DNA of 64,000 bases, taken from assembly GCA_028023455.1 (NCBI GenBank), contig JAQFVV010006272.1, forward strand, positions 4,319,127-4,383,126, read 5' to 3'. The position numbers and the translations under genes are program-made. Below, piece after piece: positions 35,396 to 47,299 of this stretch. The first letter of the stretch is position 1. Every line of letters begins with the position of its first letter. Under the pieces are notes generated by a model. It ran no database searches, had not been told where the DNA came from, and was given only the letters and a program-made list of their open reading frames with translations. The stretch is from Epiperipatus broadwayi (lineage: Eukaryota > Onychophora > Udeonychophora > Euonychophora > Peripatidae).

Positions 35396-36139
35396 TTTAT
35401 TAGGGGTAATTGTAAAAGAGAGAGAAAAGTATAAGAAAAAGCAAAGAGTAAAATAAATGGTAATAATTTCCTCTCTTTCTTTTTAGTAATTTTATTTATC
35501 AGTTTTAACTTTTAAAAAAGTAATAAGAAAGATAAATAAAATTTTAAGTAATGTAAGTTTTTAAAAGAAAAGAAAAAGATATACACTATTTTAATTAATT
35601 AAAGTTTTTTTCTTTTCTCTTTATCCTTCTCTCTACAAAAATGTAAGTTTTCAAATTAAAGTATAATTAAAGGATTATCTTGTTTCTGGTAATTAATAAG
35701 AAAAAATTAACTACAGAGGAACTTTTCAAAGATTGGAATTCCTTAATTACTTAAAAAAATAAAAAATATTTTTTTTCTAAAAATAGAATCAATTGATCAG
35801 ACTTTAATGCTATCATTTCTGATATATGTGTGATTGAATGAATAACAAGATTGTGCTACAAATATAAACTGGGGACAGGTTAAAACAGTACATCTTAGAG
35901 ACTAATCAATAAGTCATTCTTGATTCAGTGTTGAAAGAAAACAGCTGTAGAAGCTCAGCTCTTGAGAGAACAATGAAAAAATATTGTAATTTGAAGTAAG
36001 ACTAACCTCACTATTAGTTTAAAAAAATGTTTTTTGAAATGGAGGTTAGAAACTAAACACCACCAAATCAATATGTAGCATGTTCACTAAAACAAAAAGT
36101 AGAATACCCTGGGATAAATTTATAATCCTTGTGGTCCAT
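35396..36139. other. No gene seen
   Basis: AT-rich sequence without recognised features. Confidence 0.45.
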
Positions 36140-36400
36140 TCAAAAGCATGATTGTCTCAGTCTATACTAATCTGACCTGGAAATCTATGTTAATATGAAA
36201 ATTATTATACTGTACAATGGATAAGTTCAATTTATGCAAATCTGATCTGAAAATGTATTTTAATGTAAAAATGGAAATAATCGATAAATTGAACTTGTGT
36301 TAAACTAACCTGAATATTATTATACCATAAAATTTGTTAAATTTAATTAGATTAACCTACACTGGAAATTTATGCAAATTTTGAAGTTGTTATCACTCTG
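36140..36400. repeat. Diverged tandem repeats
   Basis: Phrases such as aatctgacctggaaat, aatctgatctgaaaat, aactaacctgaatat and taacctacactggaaat recur every 70-85 bases with intervening ttaatatgaaaa or ttattatac blocks. This looks like an old minisatellite. Non-coding. Confidence 0.5.
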
Positions 36401-37420
36401 AAAATTTGAAGCTAGAAAAGAAAAAACTTAATGTTAGAACTTCTATACAAAACAATTATTTAAACTCAACACTTGAGGCTTTAAAAAGAATAAACTAACA
36501 GAAAAAAAGGACTGAAAAAGAAAGAAATCTAAGGTAAAAAAGTTTTGTATACACCAATATAAGTAAAAATTTAATAGTAAGAAATAATTTTGACTTAGGT
36601 TTTTTGATATTATTATTGTGACATATTTTATATATATAATATTGGTAATAATTGATTATAATAAATAATGTTGTAGTTTTATTCTAAACATTTTTTCGCT
36701 ACGCAAATGTAAAAGGGTATAGAGCACTCTTATTTTCACAAAAAAAGGGAATGTTTAAGTTAGTCTTAAATTATTTTATCTTTATTATGAAATACTGTCT
36801 TCTAATTTCATTATTAAAATACAATAATAAACCAGAAAGTATATGTTAATTAATTAGAAAGCATCAACAGAAAATAACTTTGTTTTTATATGAAATTATA
36901 TTTATGTAGAGACATAATAGATTTGGAATTGTCATGTTATCATATTTTTTTTATTTTTAACAGGTTATTCTTTAGTTAATTTTATTAAATAATTGTTAAA
37001 AAAATAATATTGCTAATGTTTTTATTCTGTCATCTATCTGTTTTATTATTTGGCAGTGCGTGGGACTTCATTTCATCCTAGTATTGTGCTTTAAGGGATT
37101 TGTAAATGATCCCAGTAAGACTATTTAAATTAAAGTTGATTAAGCACATATAATTTATCTTGTTCACAGATTCCTAGGTGAGATAGCTCTACATTAACAA
37201 TAGTCAATTTACATATATGAGAATATATGTCTCTGTTTGGACACCCAGATAATTCTCTGGAGAGCACAAAGATCAAAATCACCTTTAAAGTCTATTCACT
37301 GCTCTTTATTTTTTTTTCAAATTGGAAATTAGTTTATAGTTAGCCTGTACAGTCATGATACCATATGGCCAGAGAATTTATCAGTATATATCAGGATCCC
37401 AGTTTTTTTTATAATAGATA
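36401..37420. other. No gene seen
   Basis: AT-rich. A mixed patch at 37050-37380 is not recognised. Confidence 0.45.
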
Positions 37421-38732
37421 CTTAAGCACTTAAAATATTTGGTAATACAGCACCTATTGAGCCACACCATCCGATGGCGCTGTTGCTAGTGAAAAACGAA
37501 TAGATAAAACGTTACTGGGCTGTTTTTCAAATTTTCTTGTGATTTATGTTTTTAATTTTTGGATTGGTTTGAATTTTTTTACTTTTTTTTTTTTTGGTTT
37601 GTTGTTTGTTATTGTTTTTTTTTTTTTTTGTAACCGGTTTGATGTATATATTTTTCTTAAAAATCAAAAAATGTTTTTTTTATTTTTTTTATTTGGCTTT
37701 TAAAAATATTCCGTCTTTATTTCTTTTTTATCCGGTCTCTCTCTTTTTTTTTTTTTTAAAGAAACAACCTTTTTTTTTTTGTTTTGTTTATAAACAAGCC
37801 ATTTTTGATTGTTTTTGAAAAAACTTTTTTTTGGTTTGTTTTGTTTATTGAGAAGCAAGGCTTTCTTGACAGACCTCTCTAAGACCTGTGGTCATATTCC
37901 TTACGGCATTTTGACACCTTTCCAAGTCAGCTGTAATATGTTTCACTGTAAGCTGATACCATCTTCAAGAATCAATTCACCATACCGGTTGGGAAAAAGC
38001 AATTCCCAGCCAGCCCTCAAAGCCCATCCCATGAACGAATGGAACCCCTTCATCGCATTGATGCGATGGACCTTCCATTCCAGATGTTTGACACTGCCTT
38101 AATTTCATTAAACCACCACAAAAGACAGTTTTTTTTTCTGGCTGTGTCAAATATTTTCTTTTTGGGGGTTGAAGGAAGGCCAGCGCATTTGCCTTCTGTA
38201 GCAGGTCAATCTCAAAACTACAATGCCGAATGGTCGTCTGCCATTGAACTGTTGTTTTGATCTTAAAAAAGTCTCAGAAAGTGCGCGACTTGATCGTGAA
38301 CTTTGCCGAATCGTGATTTACACTCCTCATTTCGTCAATTATGACCCCTGACAATGAAAGGAGGGGCGTTTGACAATTTGTTACAATTTTTACCAACTCA
38401 CATCAATTACAATACATTGAAGCAAAAAAAAAATCCGTTCAATAGACTTTTCATCATTACAAGTACAGAAACCATATCGTAAGCTGTATAATAGTCAAGA
38501 GTAATGTCTAGAGAGAGAGTCGTATATTCGTCGCTAATAATGGTCAACATGCTAGAGATGTTAGGGTAAGGGTGCACTTCAACATCTTAGTGTTTGAACA
38601 GTTTACAGGCTCTAAGATCTATGAGCAGCCTTGTAAACAGCATATTTATGTGCTTTAGCGTAGCAACAGTGCCATTGAATGGTGTAGCTCAATAGATGCT
38701 GTATTACCAAATATTTCTATTAAACACTTAAG
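37421..38732. mobile_element. 1.3-kb element with ~65-bp terminal inverted repeats
   Basis: The ends 37421-37487 and 38661-38732 are inverted repeats. Both start cttaag and share atatttggtaatacagca, ctattgag, acacca and ctgttgcta after complementing. Inside are a strikingly T-rich tract (37550-37845) and a GC-richer block (37850-38400). No transposase is readable, so it is probably non-autonomous. On the minus strand the GC-richer block ends with AATAAA (37849-37844) followed by the A-rich complement of the T tract, which resembles a captured, retroposed 3' end. The small ORFs are compositional or unsupported. Confidence 0.7.
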
Positions 38733-39110
38733 TAATCCAGGTAATTGTTTTATATTATGCCCTAAATTTGGCAGTGGGTAGGTAATTAGCTTACATTCTG
38801 ATATTGAACTCCTTTTAAATTCAATCAAAGATGAAGACTGTTGATTACTCATGTTTAATACTGATGGTGTACCTTATAATTATTTTAACTATTTATTTTA
38901 TTAAATGTTCATTCATAAGAGCTTCTTTTATATTTATTGATGACTATTCATTGGCATTATTAATGGAGATGATTATGACTATTCAGTGGGGATGATGATG
39001 ATTGCCATTTTCCATATTTACTCCATGACCATACTTTTACAACATATATATAAATATTGATAGGTAATGTTGAAAATGTTGGTATGCAGTATCTTGAGGA
39101 AATATAATAT
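38733..39110. other. No gene seen
   Basis: AT-rich with scattered gatgattatgac phrases at about 38940-39000. Confidence 0.4.
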
Positions 39111-39360
39111 GGATAAATATATGTAAAAATGTATAGGAGATAAACTTAAAATCTGTGAAGTTAGCAATTTTTGCCTAAAGCATGGATAAATATACACAAA
39201 AACATACATGAGATACGCTTAAAACCTGTGAAGTTAGCAATTTTTGTCTAGTGCATGAGAAAAAATTGCTAACTTCACAGATTTTAAACTTATCTCATAT
39301 ACATTTGCTAACTTTGCATATTTTAAGCTTATCTCCTATACATTTTTGCATATATTTATT
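39111..39360. repeat. Compound palindrome of a ~70-75-bp unit
   Basis: Two direct copies of a unit containing ctgtgaagttagcaattttt lie at 39113-39182 and 39183-39257. They are followed by two inverted copies (39258-39306 and 39307-39360) that include attgctaacttcacag and cttatctcctatacattttt. The block can fold into a long hairpin with repeated stems. Confidence 0.8.
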
Positions 39361-39807
39361 CAAATATTAATATGATGGAAATTTCCATGTGCTTATTTAG
39401 AAATATTTTAATTATGATATGTAACCAAGCAAATAATCAATGAAAAATTAACAATAATATTTTCTATTTCTTTTACTTGAAGCCAAAGATGCATTCATGT
39501 TTGGGTTAAGTCAAGTCAGACAGAAAATACTATTTTTAGATAACATGATTTAAGCCTACAATGTCATTTTTTTAATGAGTGTAGTTACATCTTAATTGAA
39601 ATATTTCTAGATAAGTACAAGGAAATTCCCATTGGTCCATTTTTGATTTAGATCAATCAGAAAATATTTTTTTAATAATTTCAGCCTGAAATTCCAAGTT
39701 TTTAATTGGTGTTTGTCAAGTTAAATCATAGATGAAATATTTCTAGATAAATACCCAGAAATTTCCCATTATGAGTTGAATATTTGAAAATTTAATTATA
39801 TATATGG
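39361..39807. repeat. AT-rich DNA with a ~145-bp direct repeat
   Basis: The phrase gaaatatttctagataa is present at about 39598 and 39735, each followed by an aaattcccatt-like string. No gene. Confidence 0.5.
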
Positions 39808-42461
39808 TAACAATATATAAATATGTCATTACATTAATTTAAAATAAAAACTTAAAAGTTCGCAAATAAAAGTAAAAAACTAAACGCTAAAATTAAAATG
39901 TTTGTTAAACGTATATACATTCGCACAGATGCCAAACTTTAAAAATATTTTTTTTAAAAAAAACAAATAAATAAGTATTTGAACATACTTTTTTATAAAA
40001 AAAAAAGTACAAGATTTAAAAATAAAAACAGGTATTAATTAATTCTTGTAATCTGTAAATGGAAATGATTGTTTATAAATTGTTTGAAAAGCAAGCTAGC
40101 CTTGGGCTCTTGTATAATTAAAATGATCTGATGAAAGATAGATAAGAAAATAAAGAGAAATTAGCTTGACCAATGGAAGCACTAAGCCTTGGCTCGGACC
40201 CTAACGAAAGTGATGGATTAGTGACGTTTTGTTGATTGAATCCATGTGGATAATATAAAAAGGGAAATACAGTTTTTTCTGACAGTTCCAGCATTTTGTG
40301 TTTGAGAGATGTGGTAGGATGCACATACCACACTCTCTATAAAAAAAATGAAAAGACTGTGATACCTTGAACCAGCTATTGCCATCTCCAGAACATTATC
40401 TTCCAATGGAGGCGTTGCAGGAATTAAAAACAGAAACCTGGACTCTTCTACCAGGAGCTACGAACTTTACAAATTAACAACAACAAAAAAAAGTAATTAA
40501 GAACTTTCGTCATTGTTTTTTTTAAAGATTCAGCTAATTTAAATTTTAAAATGAACTTTTATTTGATTTTCAAATTAATAATTGGTTGTTTAAATTTATA
40601 TAGTTAAGTTTTGCTAAAATCATTTCCATTTTATTATTTTTATTTGTAGTAATATTTATTGTAGAAATTATTAAATGCATTACATTTAAGTTGGGTATAA
40701 ACGTTGCATAGATTCGTTAGCGGTTGATTATGTTGAGGTTTTCACAGTTGATTAGAATATATAAGTCAACAATGTCACTGCGATGTCTTATGATGAACAC
40801 CAAAGGGTCTCCTGTATTCCCTCAGCAATTGACGTTATCGATTGACTTTGTATTTTGATCAGTTGTGTTTAATTTGGAATGTTTTTGATCGTGGAATCTG
40901 TGCAGCCGATCTATACTCGGCATTATAAAACAAATTGTATAAAAATAATCTGTGCGAACGTATTTAAATGTTAAATTTAAGTCGGGCGTGAATGGCTATA
41001 TAGTTTTGTAAAGTTATATTAAGGGAGGGTAATCTTAGGTTGTTAATTTTGTAGTTGAATTGGTTCAATGGATTGGATATATTTGTGTAATTGTAGATGT
41101 AGTATGAGATCCACTATGGGCAGGATTATATATTGTAACGATATATAAATATGTCATTACATTAATTTAAAATAAAAACTTAAAAGTTCGCAAATAAAAG
41201 TAAAAAACTAAACGCTAAAATTAAAATGTTTGTTAAACGTATATACATTCGCACAGATGCCAAACTTTAAAAAAATTTTTTAAAAAAAAAAACAAATAAA
41301 TAAGTATTTGAACATACTTTTTTATAAAAAAAAAAAGTACAAGATTTAAAAATAAAAACAGGTATTAATTAATTCTTGTAATGTGTAAATGGAAATGATT
41401 GTTTATAAACTGTTTGAAAAGCAAGCTAGCCTTGGGCTCTTGTATAATTAAAATGATCTGATGAAAGATAGATAAGAAAATAAAGAGAAATTAGCTTGAC
41501 CAATGGAAGCACTAAGCCTTGGCTCGGACCCTAACGAAAGTGATGGATTAGTGACATTTTGTTGATTGAATCAAGGTGGATAATATAAAAAGGGAAATAC
41601 AGTTTTTTCTGACAGTTCCAGCATTTTGTATTTGAGAGATGTGGTAGGACGCACATACCACACTCTCTATAAAAAAAATGAAAAGACTGTGATACCTTGA
41701 ACCAGTTATTGCCATCTCCAGAACATTATCTTCCAATGGAGGCGTCACGGGAATTAAAAGAAGAAACCTGGACTCTTCTACCGTGAGCTACGAACTCTAC
41801 AAATTAACAACAACAAAAAAAAGTAATTAAGAACTTTCGTCATTGTTTTTTTTAAAGATTCAGCTAATTTAAATTTTAAAATGAACTTTTATTTGATTTT
41901 CAAATTAATAATTGATTGTTTAAATTTATATAGTTAAGTTTTGCTAAAATCATTTCCATTTTATTATTTTTATTTGTAGTAATATTTATTGTAGAAATTA
42001 TTAAATGCATTACATTTAAGTTGGGTATAGACGTTGCATAGATTCGTTAGCGGTTGATTATGTTGTGGTTTTCACAGTCGATTAGAATATATAAGTCAAC
42101 AATGTCACTGCGGTGTCTTATGATGAACACCAAAGGGTCTCCTGTATTCCCTCAGCAATTGACGTTATCGATTGACTTTGTATTTTGATCGGTTGTGTTT
42201 AATTTGGAATGTTTTTGATCGTGGAATCTGTGCAGCCGATCTATACTCGACATTATAAAACAAATTGTATAAAAATAATCTGTGCGAACGTATTTAAATG
42301 TTAAATTTAAGTCGGGCGTGAATGGCTATATAGTTTTGTAAAGTTATATTAAGGGAGGGTAATCTTAGGTTGTTAATTTTGTAGTTGAATTGGTTCAATG
42401 GATTGGATATATTTGTGTAATTGTAGATGTAGTATGAGATCCGGTATGGGCAGGATTATAT
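39808..42461. repeat. 1.33-kb tandem duplication
   Basis: Unit 1 (39808-41135) and unit 2 (41136 to about 42461) are aligned at an offset of 1328-1330 bp with only scattered differences. Both start taac(a/g)atatataaatatg and end near gggcaggattatatat. Each unit holds a TATAAAA box (40254-40260; 41584-41590) upstream of a moderately complex region and no sustained ORF. Short minus-strand ORFs in both copies are the same shadow sequence. The outer flanks are TA-rich on both sides (attatatatatg before, ttatatatatatg after), so either a microsatellite-mediated duplication or a mobile unit with LTR-like promoter sequence is possible. Confidence 0.9.
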
Positions 42462-42780
42462 ATATATGCCACACACCTTCTGTTTGCCTATGGATGGGTT
42501 TGTACGATGGCAAAGGACCGCAGTCCATTCCTATGGAGTTTTATGTTTATTGTTCTACTCACCAACAGATGTAACATTCCTGTTGGTGGAGAGACAATGT
42601 CTTCTCTAATTCTACTTACTGATCAGATGTACATTCCTGACAGTATAGTATTTTGTGTTGTCGTATTTTCATGCTACATTGAATACATAAATGTATCAGA
42701 TGGATTGGCGCCGGTTTGATTGCGAAATTTGTTGCCTGAGGTTAAATCAGGGAAGAATATTTTCTTTTCAAATGCAGATC
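42462..42780. other. Mixed-composition patch, unrecognised
   Basis: A 70-codon plus-strand ORF (42507-42719) begins MAKDRSPFLWSF and has hydrophobic segments. No family is recognised and no splice context is obvious. It may be part of the element duplicated next door. Confidence 0.25.
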
Positions 42781-43082
42781 TATGTAGTCTATTCATACTT
42801 GACTCACTAAATAAATATTAAACTCATGGTTGTAATTTACTTAAATGTAAAACTAAAGATTAATAGAAAAATCTAAAATGTTGAATTTATTCCTCAAATT
42901 AGAATGATTTTATATGTGCGTAAATATAATACTTTTTATGTGTTAATTTCTGGCAGTGGCTTTTATTTATTTATATTTAAGATATAAATTAAGATATAGA
43001 TTTTTATTTCTGCGTCTCCACTGAGCTAGTGACTTGGGCTAACGATCTGAATATTTAAATAAAGTGGAATCTTAACAGCGCG

Positions 43083-43146
43083 TATCTGCCTACTCTATAA
43101 ATTTTTCTAGGTTTAAATGCCTAGATGGCGCCCCGTAGAGCAGATA
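43083..43146. other. Structured hairpin
   Basis: The 5' arm tatctgcctac pairs with gtagagcagata apart from one bulged base. An inner stem tctagg/cctaga closes an 8-base loop (tttaaatg). The 64-base fold with an internal loop is in a less AT-rich island. Whether it is transcribed is unknown. Confidence 0.45.
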
Positions 43147-43299
43147 TCGTAGTTTGCAGTTAGATTCGATCTTCACTTTCATTTCGATCGTTATAATATA
43201 TATGTGGGTTAGTTATTTCATACCAAAATAAAAATATACTAATCAATAATTTCACTGTTAATAAACTCTTTCTAACTCTGACATTATACTAAAATAATC

Positions 43300-43790
43300 A
43301 GATAATCAGCTCCCCAAGACAACTGTGTCTTGGCTTAGAATTCTGTTATTCTGCTGTCTGCATAGCTCATTCCTTACTTTAATAAGAATTTGTTATCACT
43401 GAATTTTACTAGCTGGTGTGGTGAACTTTATTAAGGAATAATTAACTTAACTTATACATTATTATCAGTTTAGTATTCTGTATTTAGTTTATTAATTAAC
43501 ATTTAAGGCAATAATTTGTAATTGTTATATATATTAATTTGTAATTATTTATAAAGAAAGAACATTAAATTATGAAAACTGTCAATGGAGTCTGCAGACA
43601 ACTAAGAAATGGTGTCACAAACCATGACACAACTGTCCTAGAGAAGCTAAGTGGCTAGCAATCTTAATGTGATGTCAAAATTGATAAGAGTTTGTTATTT
43701 AGGAATTTATTAGCTGGTGTGTTTAAATTTTGTTACAAAATAAATTAACTTACATACTATTTCCAGTTTAGCATTATGCATCTGTTTTAT
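43300..43790. repeat. Diverged ~300-bp direct repeat
   Basis: The sequence around 43376-43490 (aagaatttgttat, tagctggtgtg, taacttatacattatt) recurs at 43676-43790 (aagagtttgttat, tagctggtgtg, taacttacatactatt). No coding potential. Confidence 0.6.
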
Positions 43791-44255
43791 ATATGGTGAT
43801 AGAAAAAAAAAATCCATATGAGAAAAACTCTCCCTGAAAAATATCCCTCCCAAAAAAAGCACCTTTATGTATAATGCTTCTTGAAAAAAAAATTAATAGT
43901 TATAAAACTAAATATCTTCATATTATATAGTTTAATTAAGAAAAAAAAAAATTTAGCAGTAATAACAAAAAGTCTGAACATTAATAAAAACCATATTTAC
44001 AAATAAAAAATAAAATCTAATTCAAGGGTATAAGTACAATAAATTCTCTAAAAAGTATGGCATATAGCTTTATTAAGCAATATAAAAAAAATGTAATAGA
44101 TTATTTTTTAGAAAAAAATAACAAGTATAAAATAACTGAATATTATTCAAAGTTTGCATTTTTACAAACTAACAGTACAAGCAACTAACAGTAATAAAAA
44201 CAAATTGCCTTGATATTAATTTATATGCATGTTTAAAACTAATATTAAAAGTTTA
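43791..44255. other. AT-rich stretch, nothing recognised
   Basis: Many A runs. No gene or organised repeat seen. Confidence 0.45.
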
Positions 44256-45660
44256 CTGAATAATATGTCCATAGGGTAATTTTCACCACTTTCATGCAAA
44301 GTAGGGACTGGTTCTATCTGCTTTTAACATCCTATGGAGGGATGTGATCATAAACACATGACACAGACATGCAAAAAATATGTATAATCCCCAAGATGCA
44401 CATTTCATGCTAAACCAGCACTCATCAATTGGCCCAGATCACAATTTCTTACATAACCTTATCGTGTTCAGTATATATAGGTAGCCAATTTCTACAATTT
44501 AATTGATAAGTATCAAACTTACTGCCCTCACAACTTTGACAGCACCACATAATGAAAGTATATTAATAATTTTTATTAGTCATTCACAAGACTAGAGATT
44601 ATTCTTTTCATGAATACTATTTCTGTAGTGCAATTTTCATTACATCAGGTATTACATTAAAGATCAGCCTTTACAAGCTATTGTGCATGCGCTTTTTACG
44701 AGTGTTAATAATAAATGAATTTATGAAAGAACAAAATGAATCAACTCGTTCTTTCCAACCCAAATGCTTATATATGGGCAAATCTTAAAAACTGGAAATG
44801 AAAGTGTGAGGAGGGTAAACCACTCACTTAATTACATCAGGTATTAAAAGTGGATAGAAACCAGTCTCTATCTTGAGTGAGAGTGGTGTCATTAACTACA
44901 CAATCTCTAATCTAATAAATGACTAATAAAAATTATTAATATACTTCCATCAAATGATGATGTCAAAATTGTGAGGGCACGTCAATTAAATTGTAGTAAT
45001 TGGCTACTCATATATACTGAACAATGATAAAGATATGTGAAAGAGATTTGATATGGGCTAGCTAGTGAATATGTGCTTTGGCATGAACTGTGCACCTTGA
45101 AGATTATACACCTTTGTCACATGTCTTTGATTATGTGTTAATGATTACACCCTTCCATAAGATGTTAAAAGTGGATAGAAACCAATTCCCACCTTGTGTG
45201 AAAGTGGTATATTGATAATTACACTATAGAAAAATTATTCATTACATAGATAATCTTTCACCTAGTGAATGACTAATAAAAATTATTAATATACTTCCAT
45301 CAAGAAATGGTTTCAAAGTAGTGATGGTAATAAATTTGACATGTCAATTAAATTGTAGTAATTGGCTATCTATACATACTGAACAATGATAAAGATTTGT
45401 GTAAGATATTGTGATCTTGGCCAATTGATGAGTGCTGGTTCAGCATGGAATGTTTATCTTAGATATTCCATATCTTTTTCACATGTTTTCAGTCTTGTGC
45501 TTATGATTATATCCCTCTATAAAGTGTTTAAAAACAGATAGAAACCTTGCATGAGATTGGTGATGTAGTGAAAAATTCACTACAGAAATATTATTCATTA
45601 AGTAGATAATCTCCAGTTTAGTGAATGATTAATAAAAATTATTAATAACACTAAGAGATA
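44256..45660. repeat. Cluster of family A MITE-like repeats
   Basis: At least two copies in direct order (44890-45235 and 45240-45640) and one inverted (about 44260-44620). The block 44450-44620 is the reverse complement of 44890-45020. Common phrases are gactaataaaaattattaat, aattaaattgtagtaattgg, agatagaaacc and attacactacagaaatatta. The tgatgagtgctggttcagca phrase is present at 45426-45445 and inverted at 44405-44427. Copies also occur at 1-300 and 25262-25555. No ORF. Confidence 0.75.
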
Positions 45661-45779
45661 TTCTTTTTAATTAGTTTATAACAGAACAATTTTCAATTTC
45701 AGTTACTATTTTCTCAATACAAATAGTTGCACTCTTGTAATTCTTTCTCTGATGAAGAGAAGGATGATTAGCAAGAGCT

Positions 45780-46620
45780 TATGTCATACGATCTTTTTAC
45801 AAAGCATGTTTCAAATGTTGGATGAAACAATCAACTAGTGACATAAAAATATCATACTACCTTTCTGCAAAACTATTTATTTTTGGTGATTTTCTTGAGC
45901 TCTTAAAAATGCACTTCAAATTATTGATATCAAATCTTGATAATCTTCTGCACGGAGAAGTTGGTCTTTCAGTTTTTGTATTCTCAAAGTAATCAATATA
46001 ATTAGTTGCTTTCTCAAGCAAATATTCAGTTACTTTACTTGAAGAGGTAGTGAACAGTCAGTCATATGCACTTATAAAAAAATCTAAATTATTGATACGC
46101 AATTGCAAAAGACTTCCTTCTTGAAATTTATTTTGTAAATACTCTGGTTCAACTTTTTCATGAAAAAAAAAATATTAGAATTCTATTCATTGCTTTTACA
46201 AAATTGATTATTGTTTATCTTGGATGTTGTTAAAATTTCTCATATTCTTGAGCAAAAATATATTATATTCTGCAGGTTTATTAAGGAAAAGGTAATAAAA
46301 ATAAGCCACAGCCTAACTCTCTGACAAAATAAACTTGGGGTAGCATGAAATATCCCACTCAAATATTCTTGAAACTTTTCTAGAAACCATACATTTATTT
46401 TAGTGCCAAATATCAAATGATTTTAATTTATTGACTAGAAATATATAAAATAGAAGTTTTCATTATTTTTTGTGAGTTTATTTATACTCCTCAAGGATAC
46501 CAAGTTGTCTTGCATTTTCTGTAACTGAAAGAGAATTTAGATTTTTTTTTTGTAGACAGACTACTTGTGGCACCTTCATCCATACCTTCAATTATGCATG
46601 AAATTATTTGTTGGGAAATG
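45780..46620 (-). pseudogene. Decayed ORF of unknown family
   Basis: On the minus strand from about 46620: IIEGMDEGATSSLS, later AVAYFYYLFLNKPAEYNIF, then a long single-frame stretch from about 46200 to 45860 with one stop, including HEKVEPEYLQNKFQEGSLLQ, KVTEYLLEKATNYIDYFENT and RPTSPCRRLSRFDINNLKCI. Amino-acid composition is protein-like, unlike the surrounding low-complexity translations. I do not recognise the family. A transposon protein or a retroposed host gene are both possible. Stops and frameshifts make it non-functional. Confidence 0.45.
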
Positions 46621-47299
46621 TCTTGAGTACTTCTTCCTTAATTTTTTTATTTATTACAATAATTTCAGAATTTTTGTGCATGTTTCATCCAGATCACGAG
46701 TAGCAACATTCACTTTATCCACAATTTAAACGTTTTTTATTTTTATTCTATTTATTTACTTAATCATTTATTTATTTTGGCAATGTGAATTATAACAATG
46801 GTTACATTAATATGATATTATTTTATTGGATAATTTTTTTTATATCGTGTCTACAAAACTTTCAAAATTTGTTTTGATTCCATTTTTATTATATTTGATG
46901 AACTCCTATTAAATGTAGTTAAATTTCCTCTAAAAATAATTGAATCAACATATTTCTTTTTAATTCCAAAATATAGCTTTTTAAATTAAAAAGGTGACGC
47001 AGACTTAAAGTTTCCATCAATGAATTGTACAACATATTGCTTTTACAATAAACTTATTAAATCATTTTTAAATGCCATTATTATCTAATGAATTTTGTTC
47101 TTCAGATTTGCTACTTTGTAAATATAAATATATATACACTGAATTTCGTAAGTTAGTGTTATTTTTACTAGAAGAATTTTTTTCCTAAAAATTTTTTTTC
47201 GGGGGAAATATTTTTTTTCTAGAATCGTATATACATATAAATAAGTATTAGTGTTTTCCTGAAGGTTTGTGATAATGGTGTTTTAGTAGTATTTATATG
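46621..47299. other. AT-rich stretch, nothing recognised
   Basis: No gene or organised repeat seen. Confidence 0.45.

Noticed and set aside
37594-38102. Phenylalanine-rich ORFs on the plus strand
   Set aside because: They are translations of the T-rich tract; no recognisable protein follows.
40118-41748. Minus-strand ORFs repeated in both 1.33-kb units
   Set aside because: They differ by frame-affecting changes between copies, have no family features and include promoter-like DNA.
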